The notes under the pieces: generated by a model
Databases searched by the model: none
Told to the model about the DNA's origin: nothing
The model's input: only the letters and a program-made list of their open reading frames with translations
In this document: in pieces, positions 12,284-23,325 of the stretch
Layout of the letters: every line of letters starts with the position of its first letter
Position numbering within the stretch: position 1 is the first letter of the stretch
Program-made: the position numbers and the translations under genes
From: Acorus gramineus
Lineage: Eukaryota > Streptophyta > Magnoliopsida > Acorales > Acoraceae
Reading direction: 5' to 3'
DNA length: 64,000 bases
Assembly: GCA_030737835.1 (NCBI GenBank)
Contig: CM060847.1
Span: 22,334,579 to 22,398,578 of the forward strand

Positions 12284-13099
12284 GTACATCTTATCTCATG
12301 TTAACTTTGCTTTGTTTGCAAAAAAATCGCACACTAATGGTTTACCATGCTTTATAGCAAACCTTAAGGCCTTCTCTGGTGGCTGGTTAAGATTTTTTTG
12401 GTTAATCATATTGTAGGGTATTGTAATATTCATGAGCCTAATCCAATACTATCGGGTATTGTAATATTCATGAGCCTAATCCAATACTATGGGTATTGTA
12501 ATATTCATGAGCCTAATCCAATACTATATTTAGAAATTTAATAAGCCCGTCTTCTTTATATAAACCACTTTTATCATTGGTTGATCTTTAATACAAATAT
12601 GTACTTTTTGAAAACATCAATTTTACTCCCAAGTGAAATATGTGGTAATATAAACGTGAGAGGAGAAGGTTGAATGTGTCATCTCTTTTTACTAATTTTT
12701 TATATGATGGTGTTCACTTTATCTATACCAGTGGATGAAAAAATGTTATAAAATCTAATCCATCTCACAGATGAACTAGATAAGCCATTGATGATAAAAA
12801 ATGATATCTTTGTTGTCAAATGGTGTTGCATTATCATTTCAGCTTTATACATTACAATACCACTGCTAAATGGGGATTTCTTTTTAATCATTATTGTAAT
12901 AGGAAATGATTCAGCATTAAGCTGGACAACTTTTAGGTAACAATCTTTTGGTTATTCATGTACAGGGCACACTGTGAATGAGAGGTTCAATGTCAGTGGA
13001 TTATTATGTTTGAGGTAAGAGCCTGCCTGTATAATTACACATCCATTTTCCATTATCAATCCAGTAGTGATAAATCAAGTTTTTCCCAACTTGTTGCAG
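12284..13099 (+). other. Predicted 3'-UTR introns of the RINGv gene
   Basis: After the stop, AAAG|GTACATC (donor 12284) pairs with TGTACAG (acceptor ending 12965). A 49-nt exon, 12966-13014, ends at GAG|GTAAGA and the next acceptor TTGTTGCAG ends at 13099. The second junction would lie about 73 spliced nucleotides past the stop. Splice sites only; no transcript evidence. Confidence 0.4.
12416..12527 (+). repeat. Three-copy 37/38-bp tandem repeat
   Basis: Copies 12416-12453, 12454-12490 and 12491-12527 are nearly identical. Each begins GGGTATTG and ends CCAATACTAT, so each unit has inverted ends (GTATTG/CAATAC) and can fold. Confidence 0.92.
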
Positions 13100-14624
13100 T
13101 CTTTCTTGATGGAAGTCACTACCAGGCCTTGTAGAATAGTTATGGGTAAGCTTAATGCAGGTATACCAATATACCATGGTGTTGCAAAAAAAATAATGCA
13201 TCCCTGAGAAGTGTATATAAGAGGATGTCATGTGTGGGGGTCGTCATGGTGTTTCAGAATATTGGATGGAATTGGTATTCCCGAATAGCATTTGTCATGA
13301 AGCCTTTATGGGTGAGGTACCTATATTGTTCTGGTAATGTGGTGATGCTGTTCTGATGCTGTGTTTCCTCGTTTGATTTCATTTAACTTTGGATAATATT
13401 ATGTACAGCCCCCTTTTCAGCTCCAATTTCATTCCATGTACATTTTGATTTTTTTTTTATAAATAATATATCTTATCTAAGGAGGTATGTTTTTATAAAA
13501 AAATAAAGCATATATTTCAATTAATTGTATGGATACATTTATAGAAAATATGATTTTTTTTTATTAAATCATATAACTTGTTACTGTGAGTATATGATGC
13601 TAACGAAACATATGAGACTGCAATTTGGGTTGGAAAGGATTGTGTATCACTTTCGATAACTTTTATGCATATTTCAGATATGGTGACTATCTTGAAGAAA
13701 AAAATACACCAGCTTATCTTAATATATACATTAATTTATATAACAACATATATTTTATTAGACAAGTGTGTTGTATACAGGATTTGACATATCATATTTC
13801 GTTTGAATATAGATGTGCGCTCTTGTCGTGCCGTGGTGGCCCAACATGACCAATACATTAACACGTCCAGGGCAGAATCAGAAATTAGAACAAGGTAGAG
13901 TACATAAAGTAATGGATTATTTTTACCTCTTTTTCATATTTAAAATTTTTAAAAATTATTTGAAATCTAGAAAAATCTTGAAGTCTCATTATTTACCATC
14001 ATAAAAAATAAAAAAAATGAAGTTCATAGAAATTTTAAAAATTTAAAGAAAAAACTTTACCACAAAATATACAATACCCTTAAAGCTAAGATTTTAATAA
14101 GAGATTTTATAATCTGACTTCCAAAAAATACAGAGAGATTCAAATTAGCAATAATGAAAAATCAAAATATATATATAAAAAAAAAACAATGAAAATCCAA
14201 AAATGTGATTTCCAACCCCCTAAAATCAAAAGACCAAAATCCTTTAAAATAGAAGCTTTTTCTCAACAATTTTTTTTAAAAATACAAACCCACCGCTTCA
14301 AATTTTAGAAATTTCAATGAACACTTATACAATGAGTCTGTTTTGTAGTCTTATTTGCAATCACATCATTAACGTAGTATATGAAATTGGCTTTGAAGTA
14401 TATACTTCACTATTTCATATAGTTTCTTTAATTAAAAATACATGCATTTAACTCATATGAGTATGTATGTACATTTTCATAAGAATATACTTAATTAGCT
14501 AAGTACTTATAAATAAATAAAAAATCAAAACATGTGTAGGATGCAGGGTTTTAAATGTGACTGAAACCGCATTAAAATTCATTATTATGCTAAACCATTA
14601 TTTCTTCTCTAATATTATATTGTA
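13100..14624. other. AT-rich region downstream of the RINGv gene
   Basis: The first few hundred bases probably hold the rest of the RINGv 3' UTR and its poly(A) site. The rest is AT-rich with short homopolymers. I saw no gene or mobile-element end. Confidence 0.6.
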
Positions 14625-14805
14625 GGGTTTTTTTTATTTTTAAGTTCCCATAAACCATATGATTTAGTGATCGATCCATCACTTCTTCGTATTTTGGTTT
14701 TAGTCACTAATCCTTTAAATCTGGGAACTAAAACCAAAATACGAAGAAGTGATGGATCAATCACTAAATCCTATGGTTTATGGGGACTTAAAAATAAAAA
14801 AACCC
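14625..14805. mobile_element. Fold-back MITE, family 2 (GGGTTTTT...AAAAACCC)
   Basis: The two halves are near-perfect inverted repeats through the whole element (TATTTTTAAGT, CCCATAAACCATA, CATCACTTCTTCGTATTTTG and complements), flanked by a TA duplication (14623-14624, 14806-14807). A related copy lies at 58389-58651. Transcription would give a long hairpin. Confidence 0.85.
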
Positions 14806-15880
14806 TATATTTTATAAACAACCACATTCTCTAGAAAAATTAATTGAAAAAATCTATATTATATATTCACCAAATCCTCATTAAATTTAAGAAATTTTAT
14901 AGTTTTATAATACACATTTTACATAATTTTTAGATAACTATTGTTATCAACTAATGAGTCCATTCCACAATGATTGAATAGGCAGCCTACTGAATCAGAA
15001 ATCTCATTTTAATATGCTAGGTTTCTTGACCAATTTATGGGTACTTGACATATATTGTCATTTATGGATACTTGACATATATTATTTTTGAAAACTGAAA
15101 AATATGTGTGAATTAGAATCGTGACAGTAAAAAAAGAGTGCACGTAAATATTATTTTTAGTGTAAAATGGACCAGGCCCACTGATCAAATTTTTATGAGT
15201 TCCATTTTTACATCCCGTTTTGCAATCCGTATGCCATGATAATATATTATATACTACACTATCATAATATATACTGCAGTCTGTTTTTTTATTTTTTTTA
15301 TCATGAAAAAAATACACTAGTCTATCTCAGTATATACTTCATTTCATATAATAGCATGCATTTCAAATGGTGAGTATATAATTTTATATATAAAAAAAAA
15401 GAAAAACGGGATACACAGCCATTGAAGCTGCAATGGGGCTAAATGTATCTTTTTTCAATTATTATGTCTACCTGTAATGTTGGCCTGTGAAATTTGGCCG
15501 TTAACATTTTTTTTAATTTAATTATAATAATATTACAATCAATGGACCTTAAAAAAACCATTAAATCTAATTAAATATATTTTTCCACAAAAAAAATAAA
15601 GAAGTAAAAAAAAGGTTAAGAAAGAGCTATGGAAATTGATATGGACAGTTTTTTCGTGTTATCATTTTAGTGACTAAAACACATCGTCTTAGGTTAAGAA
15701 ATTAGATAAAGAAATTGATAGGGTCCATATTTCACACATACATATGTTAAAGTTATATTATATGGTTATTATGTTTTGAGCATGTAATAGTTTCCGCGCC
15801 ATCCCATGAAAAATGAAAATAAGGTTCATCTATAAGGATCCTCCAAGACAGAGAGGAATGCAGGCTAATTAATGGAACAG
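14806..15880. other. AT-rich spacer
   Basis: Short direct repeats such as TACTTGACATATATTRT at about 15050-15085. No gene, RNA or mobile-element boundary recognised. Confidence 0.6.
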
Positions 15881-15960
15881 TTTTTTTTTTTTTTTTTCGG
15901 TACACAAAGGCCCTAAATAGGGTGACAGTCCTGATTACACAAACAGATTTATTCCTACTA
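15881..15960 (-). mobile_element. 5'-truncated SINE tail
   Basis: On the minus strand GGGCCTTTGTGTACCG is followed by a poly(A) of about 18. This matches the 3' end of the full SINE at 61187-61354 (GGGCCTTGTCTACCG plus poly(A)). The 5' part and promoter boxes are missing and no clean TSD was found. Confidence 0.55.
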
Positions 15961-16146
15961 GTACACAAACATTGGTTCAGAAGGATCCAGCGAATAGTGG
16001 GCTAAAAGCCCATGATGCGCGGGTGCGTTGTATTTGAGTTGAATCAATAGCCCAAATAAGCTGAGATTCTAAGTCCTCTCTTGATCAACCTGACCCCACA
16101 AAGAAGGGACCCCAATCACCACAAGTCTTTAAACACAGTTTTAGGT

Positions 16147-16351
16147 CCCGTTTGGATATGAGTTTAAATAGATTCTATATTTGAAAAGCTAAAAATTCTC
16201 AAATTTAGATCCAAACACATTTTTTATATTTACTTTTTAAACCAAAAAATATTGTGGTTGAAAATTTTATAAAACAACGCTTCTCAAAAGCTGAGTTTGA
16301 AGAACAAAGTTTTAAGAAAATTAATGTTTCAATCTCACATCCAAACACAGC
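16147..16351 (+). mobile_element. MITE, family 3 (GTTTGGAT ends)
   Basis: Terminal inverted repeats TCCCGTTTGGATATGAG at the left and CTCACATCCAAACACAG at the right. Its whole length matches the reverse complement of 52987-53203. Boundaries are good to a few bases. Confidence 0.7.
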
Positions 16352-16429
16352 TTTAAACTATGATCAATATCAAATATTGTAGCAGTGAGTGGTGGGGTTA
16401 CAAGTGTTGTATGTGAAGTATGATATGAG

Positions 16430-16892
16430 TAGGGCTGCAACTTGGGTCGGGTTGAACCCGAATCCGACGGGTTGAACCAGATTTTTAAATGGGTTGGGTT
16501 GACCAAATCGGGTTCGGGTTGGCCAATTCGGGTTAACTCACAAATCGGGTTGAGTTCGGGTTGGCCTCACTCACAACCCGACCCAACCCGAACCCGTAAA
16601 CTAATAGTTAAAAAAAAAATCATGACCATTCATTTTGTAGCTTCAAATCTGGGTAGTCCAAATTTTAGGTAAACCTAGTTAATCTTACGAGTTAGGTCGG
16701 GTTGATTTATTTAATTTGCACATCATGTTAGAAATTCGGGTTGGATCAGGCTGGTCCAATTCGGGTTGAAATCAGTTTGGGTTCGGGTTGGTCCAATTCG
16801 AGTTGAGTCGGGTTAATGTTGAGTAGTTTGAAATTCGAGTTGGGTTCGGATTGGGATCAACAGGAACCTAACCCGCCCGAGTTATAGCCCTA
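16430..16892 (+). mobile_element. hAT-type MITE rich in GGGTTCGGGTTGG, copy 1
   Basis: Ends TAGGGCTGCAACTTGGG and CCCGAGTTATAGCCCTA are inverted repeats. Flanking 8-mers GATATGAG (16422-16429) and GACATGAG (16893-16900) form an hAT-size target duplication with one mismatch. The interior is built of CGGGTTGGGTTCGGGTTGG-like words on both strands. A second copy lies at 61661-62096. Confidence 0.88.
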
Positions 16893-16900
16893 GACATGAG

Positions 16901-17912
16901 CCAAGCCAAGCCAAACCCATGGGAGCAAGTGAATAACTGAAGGGTGCTATTATTTGCACCCCCTAATCTTTCTTAATTTGAACATTCTTTATTGATTTAT
17001 CAATTTGTTTGTTAGCGGGATACGTTAATTTTTACAGGGGATGCAAAAAGAGACCAATGATGGGACTGATAATATTTGATTTTGAAGGATCGATATGATC
17101 AGAAAATACATGCAAGGACTCTAATTTATTCATTGAAAAATACATGCAACCCATATTTTAGCCCAGGTTTTAATCATATCCAATCCCTTTAGTAAGTAGA
17201 TTTTAGAACAAGCCTATCAACACACAGTGGGTTCATGAACTATTCTAACTATAAGATTTGTCTGATTCCATCTCATAGGGACACCGTGTTCACCATCTAG
17301 AACTCATGCCCCACTTTGTTCAAGTGTTTATTTTACTATTAATCTGTTCAATCAACACACACAACTAAAAATGTCAATACATGCATAAGAGGGGCAGTTT
17401 TGGTGATTCAGATAATCACGTTTGAGCTATTTCAATTGCAATGGTACGGTATGATATAACTAGCATTCTTAATATATATTTTTCTATAAAATTTGTTATG
17501 GTCTATAAAATATTATATTAACTTATATATTTCATGGATTTCGATGAAAGATTTAAAAAAATCGATTAGAGAAACAAAATTGTTAGATAAACTCAAGTAA
17601 TATACATTTGTTTGTTTCACAAATAGTTGCATTTGATGTTTTTTTTAATATGTAATTTGACTTTTTCAAATATTCTATGTATTATTTATATTATTTGAAA
17701 TATATTTAATAAATATTTTATGTAAATTAAAATTTTTAAAATATTTTTAAAATGTCATATATTTTATTAATTATATTTTAATTATCACGTACATCGTGGG
17801 TGAGGCAAGACTAGTTTATATTAGTTCAATAAATTGAGTGGAATAACACAATTCTAGAAGACCTGGCATATCAATACCAACATAGTTGAACAAATTGTGG
17901 CATAGCTATACC
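16901..17912. other. AT-rich spacer
   Basis: Nothing recognised apart from AT-rich low-complexity sequence. Confidence 0.6.
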
Positions 17913-18225
17913 CAATGTTCTGAAATGCGGTATGCGATTTCTGTGTGTGCAAGGTACCGTATAGAGTATATGCGGTATACAGGAGTATATACGGTTCTAT
18001 ATTTTTATTAATAAAAAATATAATTTTTAAACATATTAAAATAAATATTAAAAATATATGAGAAGAAGACCCCGTTTGTAATTTTTATACCCGTCTAAAT
18101 TTTCTGAACTGATGCGCCCACTTAAGCCTGCGCATACCGCATATGGGCACTTTTCGGCCTACGCGATTCGGTAGACACACCGAACTGCCTGTATGCGGCC
18201 ACACAGACCGCATATGAGAACACTG
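17913..18225. mobile_element. hAT-type MITE (CARTGTTCT ends)
   Basis: Left end CAATGTTCTGAAATGCGG and right end CCGCATATGAGAACACTG are inverted repeats. The flanks GCTATACC and GCTATTCC (7 of 8 identical) are an 8-bp duplication. Confidence 0.82.
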
Positions 18226-18241
18226 GCTATTCCCTTTATTC

Positions 18242-18480
18242 CTTTTTTTTTTTTTGAAGAAAGAGGTTGGTATTCGCCCTTGTATTAGATAGAAGAGGGA
18301 ATGCCCAAGCAAGGGCTACAAAACACTTGCCAAAATCAAAACAGGATATACAACATAAAAATAAAAGTACTTCCTGTAAGGAGAACACTGTAGCAGAAGA
18401 GGATTCTATCAACCAGTGCCCTAGAGGAACCTCTTACGATTGCAAGGATGGACTACCCCAGCACACAAATACTTAAAATA
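18242..18480 (-). mobile_element. Possible LINE 3' end
   Basis: On the minus strand a non-repetitive stretch ends in CTTTCTTCAAAAAAAAAAAAA, as expected of a poly(A)-tailed retroposon. No reverse transcriptase motif or TSD was found, so the assignment is weak. 18480-19000 holds nothing recognisable except unusually GC-rich low-copy-looking sequence. Confidence 0.3.
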
Positions 18481-19004
18481 CAAAGTAACAAATAGAGTGA
18501 AAATTTGAATTTACATCACACACACACTTGAGGTGATGAGTAGTATTTATTTATTAAGAAGAGTTGTTACAATAGTACTAAGAAAAAGTGATAAACCTTC
18601 CACAAATCAAGGAATATCTTAACAACCTCAAGAGAAGATAAACCTTATCTACAAGTAACAAATCAGTGGTCAACCGGAGGGATTATTGCTTCACTAGATG
18701 TGCTGTTAACAAATACGTCCTCCCCTCATCATCACCCCACCTACCCATGCACAAAAACATCCTCATTCCGAAATAAATCTCACCGCACCCTCACAAATAT
18801 TCTCCACATACGGAGAGCAACCACGGAACACCATGAGATTTCTTATCAACCAAATAGATCATAGAACAGTCGGGATAGAGGATTGTGAGACCTTCACGGC
18901 CACAATCCTATCTCCCACGACTCGAAGTCTTCTCCCCACCCTCCAAAGCTCCTCTAAAGAGGCGAAGTTCCCATCAATTCTCTATATTCTTCGCTATGGA
19001 ACAG

Positions 19005-19112
19005 CCAGGATGTAGGATTCTCCAGGACAAAAATCTGCTCCTCCTACCTATAAATAGGAGTATTGTTGCTCCGTGGCCCAGAACACACCACCTATTTGTG
19101 TGGGGCCCACAT
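19005..19112 (+). repeat. Dispersed repeat, family 4, copy 1
   Basis: Shares GGACAAAAATCTGCTYCTCC, TAGGAG and a CCACCTRTTTKTG block with the reverse complement of 43205-43295. The nature of the family is unknown. 19113-19720 is AT-rich with nothing else seen. Confidence 0.55.
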
Positions 19113-19724
19113 TGTTTTTTATTGGTGGGGTCATGGTTGTGACGGTGAATAGATTTGATGTAGTTTGTTTATTTGATTTATTTGTTTAAGCCGGACTCTC
19201 AAATTTTTTTTCTTCTAATTTTTTATTAGCTAAAAAAAAATCAGCATCTAATTTTTTTTTCATTTTTATCATGCATTTACGTTATATCATTCATTGACAA
19301 TCTAATAAAACCCAACATTAGTTAGTCCTTATCTTAAAAAACAAACATTTTTTAGTCCCTTATACCCACTCTAACTAGGTGTGTGTATATATATTGTTTA
19401 ATTTTTCTTACATTTTATGTGAATGATATATTCAATTTATTAGAATATGTATTTCACTTTTTATAAATATACATATATTTATATGATTTTAAAAATAAAA
19501 ACATAGCTGAATTGTGTTTGAAAATGTAAAAATGATAAACTGTTTTGCTAATTTACATTTTGGATTTACAATCAAACAAAACCAGCATAGATATTATATC
19601 ATGCATTCATCATCCATACATAATCAACATAGGTAATACATCATGTACTTAATATCCTTATAAAACCATCACATATGAAACAACCATACGAACCCAAACA
19701 CAAAAAAATCTTCAAAAACATCTC

Positions 19725-20028
19725 CAAGTTCATTCTTTTTCTTGAACTTCATCAAAATAATTAGGTATTTCCATGATTGAACGTGTAAATAGTCAGCAAA
19801 TATTATTATTTTCATAATAGAAAAAAAATCATAAATCCATATTTATCATAATAATAAAAAAAGCATACCCCATTCTATTGAGAATGAACTTGGAGATTTT
19901 CTTGAACTTTGTCAAAACAATTTGGTTTTTCCATTATTGACTCTGTAAAGAGTAGCTAACTTTTTTACTTTCATAACAGAAAAAAAAAGAATTCACATGT
20001 GAATATTAATAATAATAAAAAAGCATAC
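19725..20028 (-). repeat. Duplicated small-exon cassette downstream of the FAR1-like relic
   Basis: Two copies of about 160 bp share, on the minus strand, MEIPNYFDEVQE- and MEKPNCFDKVQE-coding stretches, each preceded by an acceptor-like T-rich tract and followed by a GGGTATGC donor-like site. They may be duplicated C-terminal exons of the FAR1-like gene; this is inference. Confidence 0.4.
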
Positions 20029-20793
20029 CTCATTCCATTGAGAGCTACCCAATTCAATTTCATAACCACTATCGCTGTAATTGGTTGATCCCATGAGTTG
20101 CACAAATTGGTAATTAAACAATCCTCATCATACTGCAAACTATAGCTGAATGATGGATTTTCTTCACGTTTTTCCCAAAATATTCTAACAGATCTACAAC
20201 ATCTCCTTTTTCCATTTGATTATGACGCTTAGTGCGTAAAAAGTTGTTATAATCCTCACGAAGAAAGCCTAAGTTTTCTCTGCCCCCAACTTGTCTGGAC
20301 ATAAACTCAAATTTTGCCTTTTGGGTTATGCCTGATTTATTTGCTAAGCATGCCATAGCAGCTTGAACTTCAGTTAAGGACCTCTGTGACCTTAACATAT
20401 GGGCTTGAGTTGTTTCTACAACTTGATGATTATGTCTTTCTTCAAATTTAGTCACCTTCCATTTACCATTGTCAACCTCGAGAATTACAATAAGAGCATT
20501 GCATCCAGTTCTTGTTTTTGCACGATGATTACTCACATGTTCACGTCGTTTATCTTTACGACGAGAACCTTCAACCGCACGACAAAATTCTATATAGTAC
20601 ACACATGATTGTCTGGATGTTTACGAGTTCTGTTCTTTCGGATGCTAAAACCTGTCTTTCGCCCATAAAAATTATAGAACTTATATGCATCATTATCAGA
20701 GTTAAAAATCATTCCAATAGCTAGTATCCAATCATTCCCAAAATTGCGATGATTGTTTAACCCGTAGTTAGTTGTTGATAAAATATCATCCAT
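20029..20793 (-). pseudogene. FAR1/FHY3-like (MULE-derived) protein relic
   Basis: FAR1-type proteins derive from Mutator-like transposases. The N-terminal zinc-finger (WRKY-GCM1-like) region is readable. 20793-20590 carries IGMIFNSDNDAYKFYNFYGR and GFSIRKNRTRKHPDNHVC. After a frameshift, 20602-20114 carries EFCRAVEG, RTGCNALIVI, GKWKVTKFEERHNHQVV and AHMLRSQRSLTEVQAA. The C and H zinc ligands (HVC...EFCR, HNHQ) are present. A second frameshift near 20155 restores NPSFSYSLQYDEDCLITNL, which normally precedes the MULE catalytic domain. That domain (first catalytic Asp onward) is absent, and the reading ends at a possible donor (GAATGAG|GTATGC) at 20029. No flanking MULE inverted repeats were recognised. 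Confidence 0.75.
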
Positions 20794-20799
20794 ATTTCA

Positions 20800-21104
20800 T
20801 AGAACATAATCTGTAGAATTAAACAAGACATAACAAATTAATTACATGAGAAAAATAATAAGTTTGGGAATACTCAACAATGCTAAATATTCAACAAATC
20901 AGCAAATGAAATGTTAAAACTTGATTTTACTAAAGGGTGTTGTTGCACACAAACCTTTTTACAACCCCAAATGCATTCTTATATAACTCGTTAGTTATCC
21001 ATAGAGGTATATAAATTAAATCATGTGAGGATTGTATTTGGGATTGTATTTTAAGGTTGTAACTAACATTATCCCTAAAAAAAGACTTTATTGGTGATCA
21101 TACA
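20800..21104. other. Spacer left of the copia element
   Basis: AT-rich; nothing recognised. It ends with ATACA (21100-21104), the copia target-site duplication. Confidence 0.7.
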
Positions 21105-21745
21105 TGTGAAATTTTAAAGTGAACTTTGTTAGCCTTTTATATTGAGGGATGTAGGGAGACAACTTTGTATTTTTTGTGGGGCACTATTGACTTACTTGCA
21201 CAAGTGTTCATCTCCTACACTCTCCACTACCTACCACCTCATTCATTTCACCACTTTCCCATAGCTTGACCTCCTATGTCACCCACCATATTTTCCATGA
21301 CTTGAAAAACCAAATTGACCATCACTTTTCCAAGAACCCCATTTACCTATACATGGATCATCACTTCCCATAAGTCTTATATTTCCCTATGTATTGGTAA
21401 ATAACATTGACCACCTTTTTTCCAATATCTACACTTACCCATGCTTTGGTACACCACACAAGTCATTATGGACACCAACTTCCCCAACCTATTCCCCATA
21501 CCAACCTTGCCTATAAAAAGAGACCCTCTCCACCATTTCCACCAACTCAACTCAATCTAACTCACTCCACAAAAATTCCAACACCACCTAAAACATACAC
21601 TGGTGCAAGCTTGTCTCTTGTAGTAAAATAGAGTTGTCAATTTTTCCTCATCTTGGAGTTGTTCATTCTTCTTCTATTTTCGGTTTTGAGTCTTGGGCTA
21701 GTGTGACTTTGGTTGCACTATTCGAGAGCCTCGTGTCTCTCCACA
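21105..21745 (+). repeat. Copia 5' LTR
   Basis: Starts TGTGAAATTTTAAAGTG and ends CTCTCCACA (TG...CA). A TATA box (CTATAAAAAG) lies at 21511-21520. It is highly similar to the split 3' LTR, which differs by small indels: an extra 23 bp near 35700 and an extra CTTGTCTC...-type duplication near 42400. Confidence 0.95.
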
Positions 21746-21757
21746 TGGTATCAGAGC
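21746..21757 (+). promoter_or_regulatory. Copia primer-binding site (tRNA-Met-i)
   Basis: TGGTATCAGAGC directly follows the LTR, complementary to the 3' end of plant initiator tRNA-Met. Confidence 0.95.
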
Positions 21758-21824
21758 TACAAGAGTTGTAGTTTGGTGCTTTTCAAGATTCCCTTGGTGA
21801 AGAAGTTTGTTCAGAGCTTCGAAG

Positions 21825-22558
21825 ATGGATTCGGGAGGTCGTATTAGCGGACTTGGTTTTGTGATGCTTTCACAAACCAACTACAAGAGGTGGAAGTCGT
21901 GTATGGAGTCCTACCTTCTTGGTGAGGACTTGTGGGAGGTTGTTGGTGGAGGTGAGAAGGAGGCTCCGGAGAATACACCGGAGAATGCTAATTCATTGAA
22001 GAAGTGGAAGACTTCTAATGCAAAGGCGGAGTTCATATTGAAGAGATTAGTTTCTGAAGAATTGTTTGAGCACATCATAGATTGCACATCGGCTTGCAAT
22101 ATATGGGAAACCCTTCATGGGTTGTTTAACAAGAAGAACGTTGCTCGGTTACAATTGTTGGAGAATGAGTTGGCGAACTCTTCTCAAGGCGATCTCTCTA
22201 TCTCTCAATTCTTCTTGAAGATCAAAAATCTTTGTTCGGAGATCTCTACTCTTCACCTGGACGAGCCTATCTTGGAGGCGCAGTTGAAGCGGCACATCGT
22301 TCGTGGGCTCAAGAAGGAGTACATTGCCTATGTCACATCTATTCAAGGGTGGGCGGTTCAACCATCCTTGGTGGAGTTCGAGAACCTTCTTGCTTTGTAA
22401 GAGTCTCTAGCTCGACAAATGGCGTGGTGTTCTACTTCCGATGGTGACGGGAATGCCTTGTTTTCTTCAAAAAAAAATATGGGAAGAAAGGCAGGGAGAA
22501 GAAGAAGGACGATAGCGACTCCTCTAGTAAATCGGAGGGGAATCAGAAAGGTGTCAAG
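21825..22558 (+). pseudogene. Copia gag, N-terminal part, interrupted by the gypsy element
   Basis: Starts MDSGGRISGLGFVMLSQTNY. The copia gag signature follows (YKRWKSCMESYLLGEDLWEVV region, then LENELANSSQGDLSISQFF). An in-frame TAA at 22398 replaces a probable Gln (LLAL*ESLARQM). An A9 run at 22469-22477 shifts the frame before the basic stretch REKKKDDSDSSSKSEGNQKG. The reading stops at KGVK, where the gypsy element begins; the next codon (the first zinc-knuckle Cys) is at 32330. By family, gag forms the virus-like particle. Confidence 0.9.
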
Positions 22559-23075
22559 TGTCACGCCCCGGGCGTCCCCGAGACGCGGCAAGTGTATATA
22601 AAATATTAGAATCTACACAGGAGGTCAATAATATCATACACAAGCAGCCAGAATGACACACAGACAACAAAAACAGGGCTGACATGATATATACACCAAA
22701 TGCGGATAGCTAAAAACTGAATCTGTAATCAAAACGCACTACAGACTCCATACATAATCACATGTCCTGTGAGAGCCAATATACATACAAAGACATCCAA
22801 ATACAACACAAACCCGTGCCCAAGCACGGAAAAATAATACATACAAACTCAAGGGATGCTGATAGCCTCTGATACTCGCGGGACGTGGCGCTACTCCGCT
22901 ACTGATGAAGTCCCTCGGGGAGCTCCTCCTCCAGATCCGACTCAGATGACACTGAAGAAAAATATTGTGCGAGGGGTGAGCCACACGCTCAGTGAACGGC
23001 ACAACCCATGCATCACAGACAATATTGACCACAACCAGATAATCCTTATCATCCACAATTAACAATAATTCCTCA

Positions 23076-23325
23076 AACTAGTGGGTCGCTACCGCCCACC
23101 CACTACACCCTCACCCTCACCCTCAATGGGTGACCAAGGATATTGGGACTAACTGCACAGAACCAGCGGGTCGCTTCCGCCAACCCGCTACACCCTCACC
23201 CTCACCCCTCAACAGGAGTGACATAGGATATTGGGACTGACAACACCAATCCAGCAGGTCGCTATCGCCAACCTACTACACCCTCACCCTCACCCTACAA
23301 CGGGTGACATAGGCTCTTGGGACTG
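23076..23325 (+). repeat. CCCTCA-rich tandem repeat in the left gypsy LTR
   Basis: Three units of about 83 bp, each with a GGGTCGCT...CGCC part, CACCCTCACCCTCACCCT and TATTGGGACT. The right LTR has four units (about 29389-29730). Not a telomere array, because the core is CCCTCA rather than CCCTAAA. Confidence 0.85.

Noticed and set aside
23076..23325. CACCCTCACCCTCACCCT repeats as an interstitial telomere
   Set aside because: The plant telomere repeat is CCCTAAA; these are parts of 83-bp LTR units present in every copy of the gypsy LTR.
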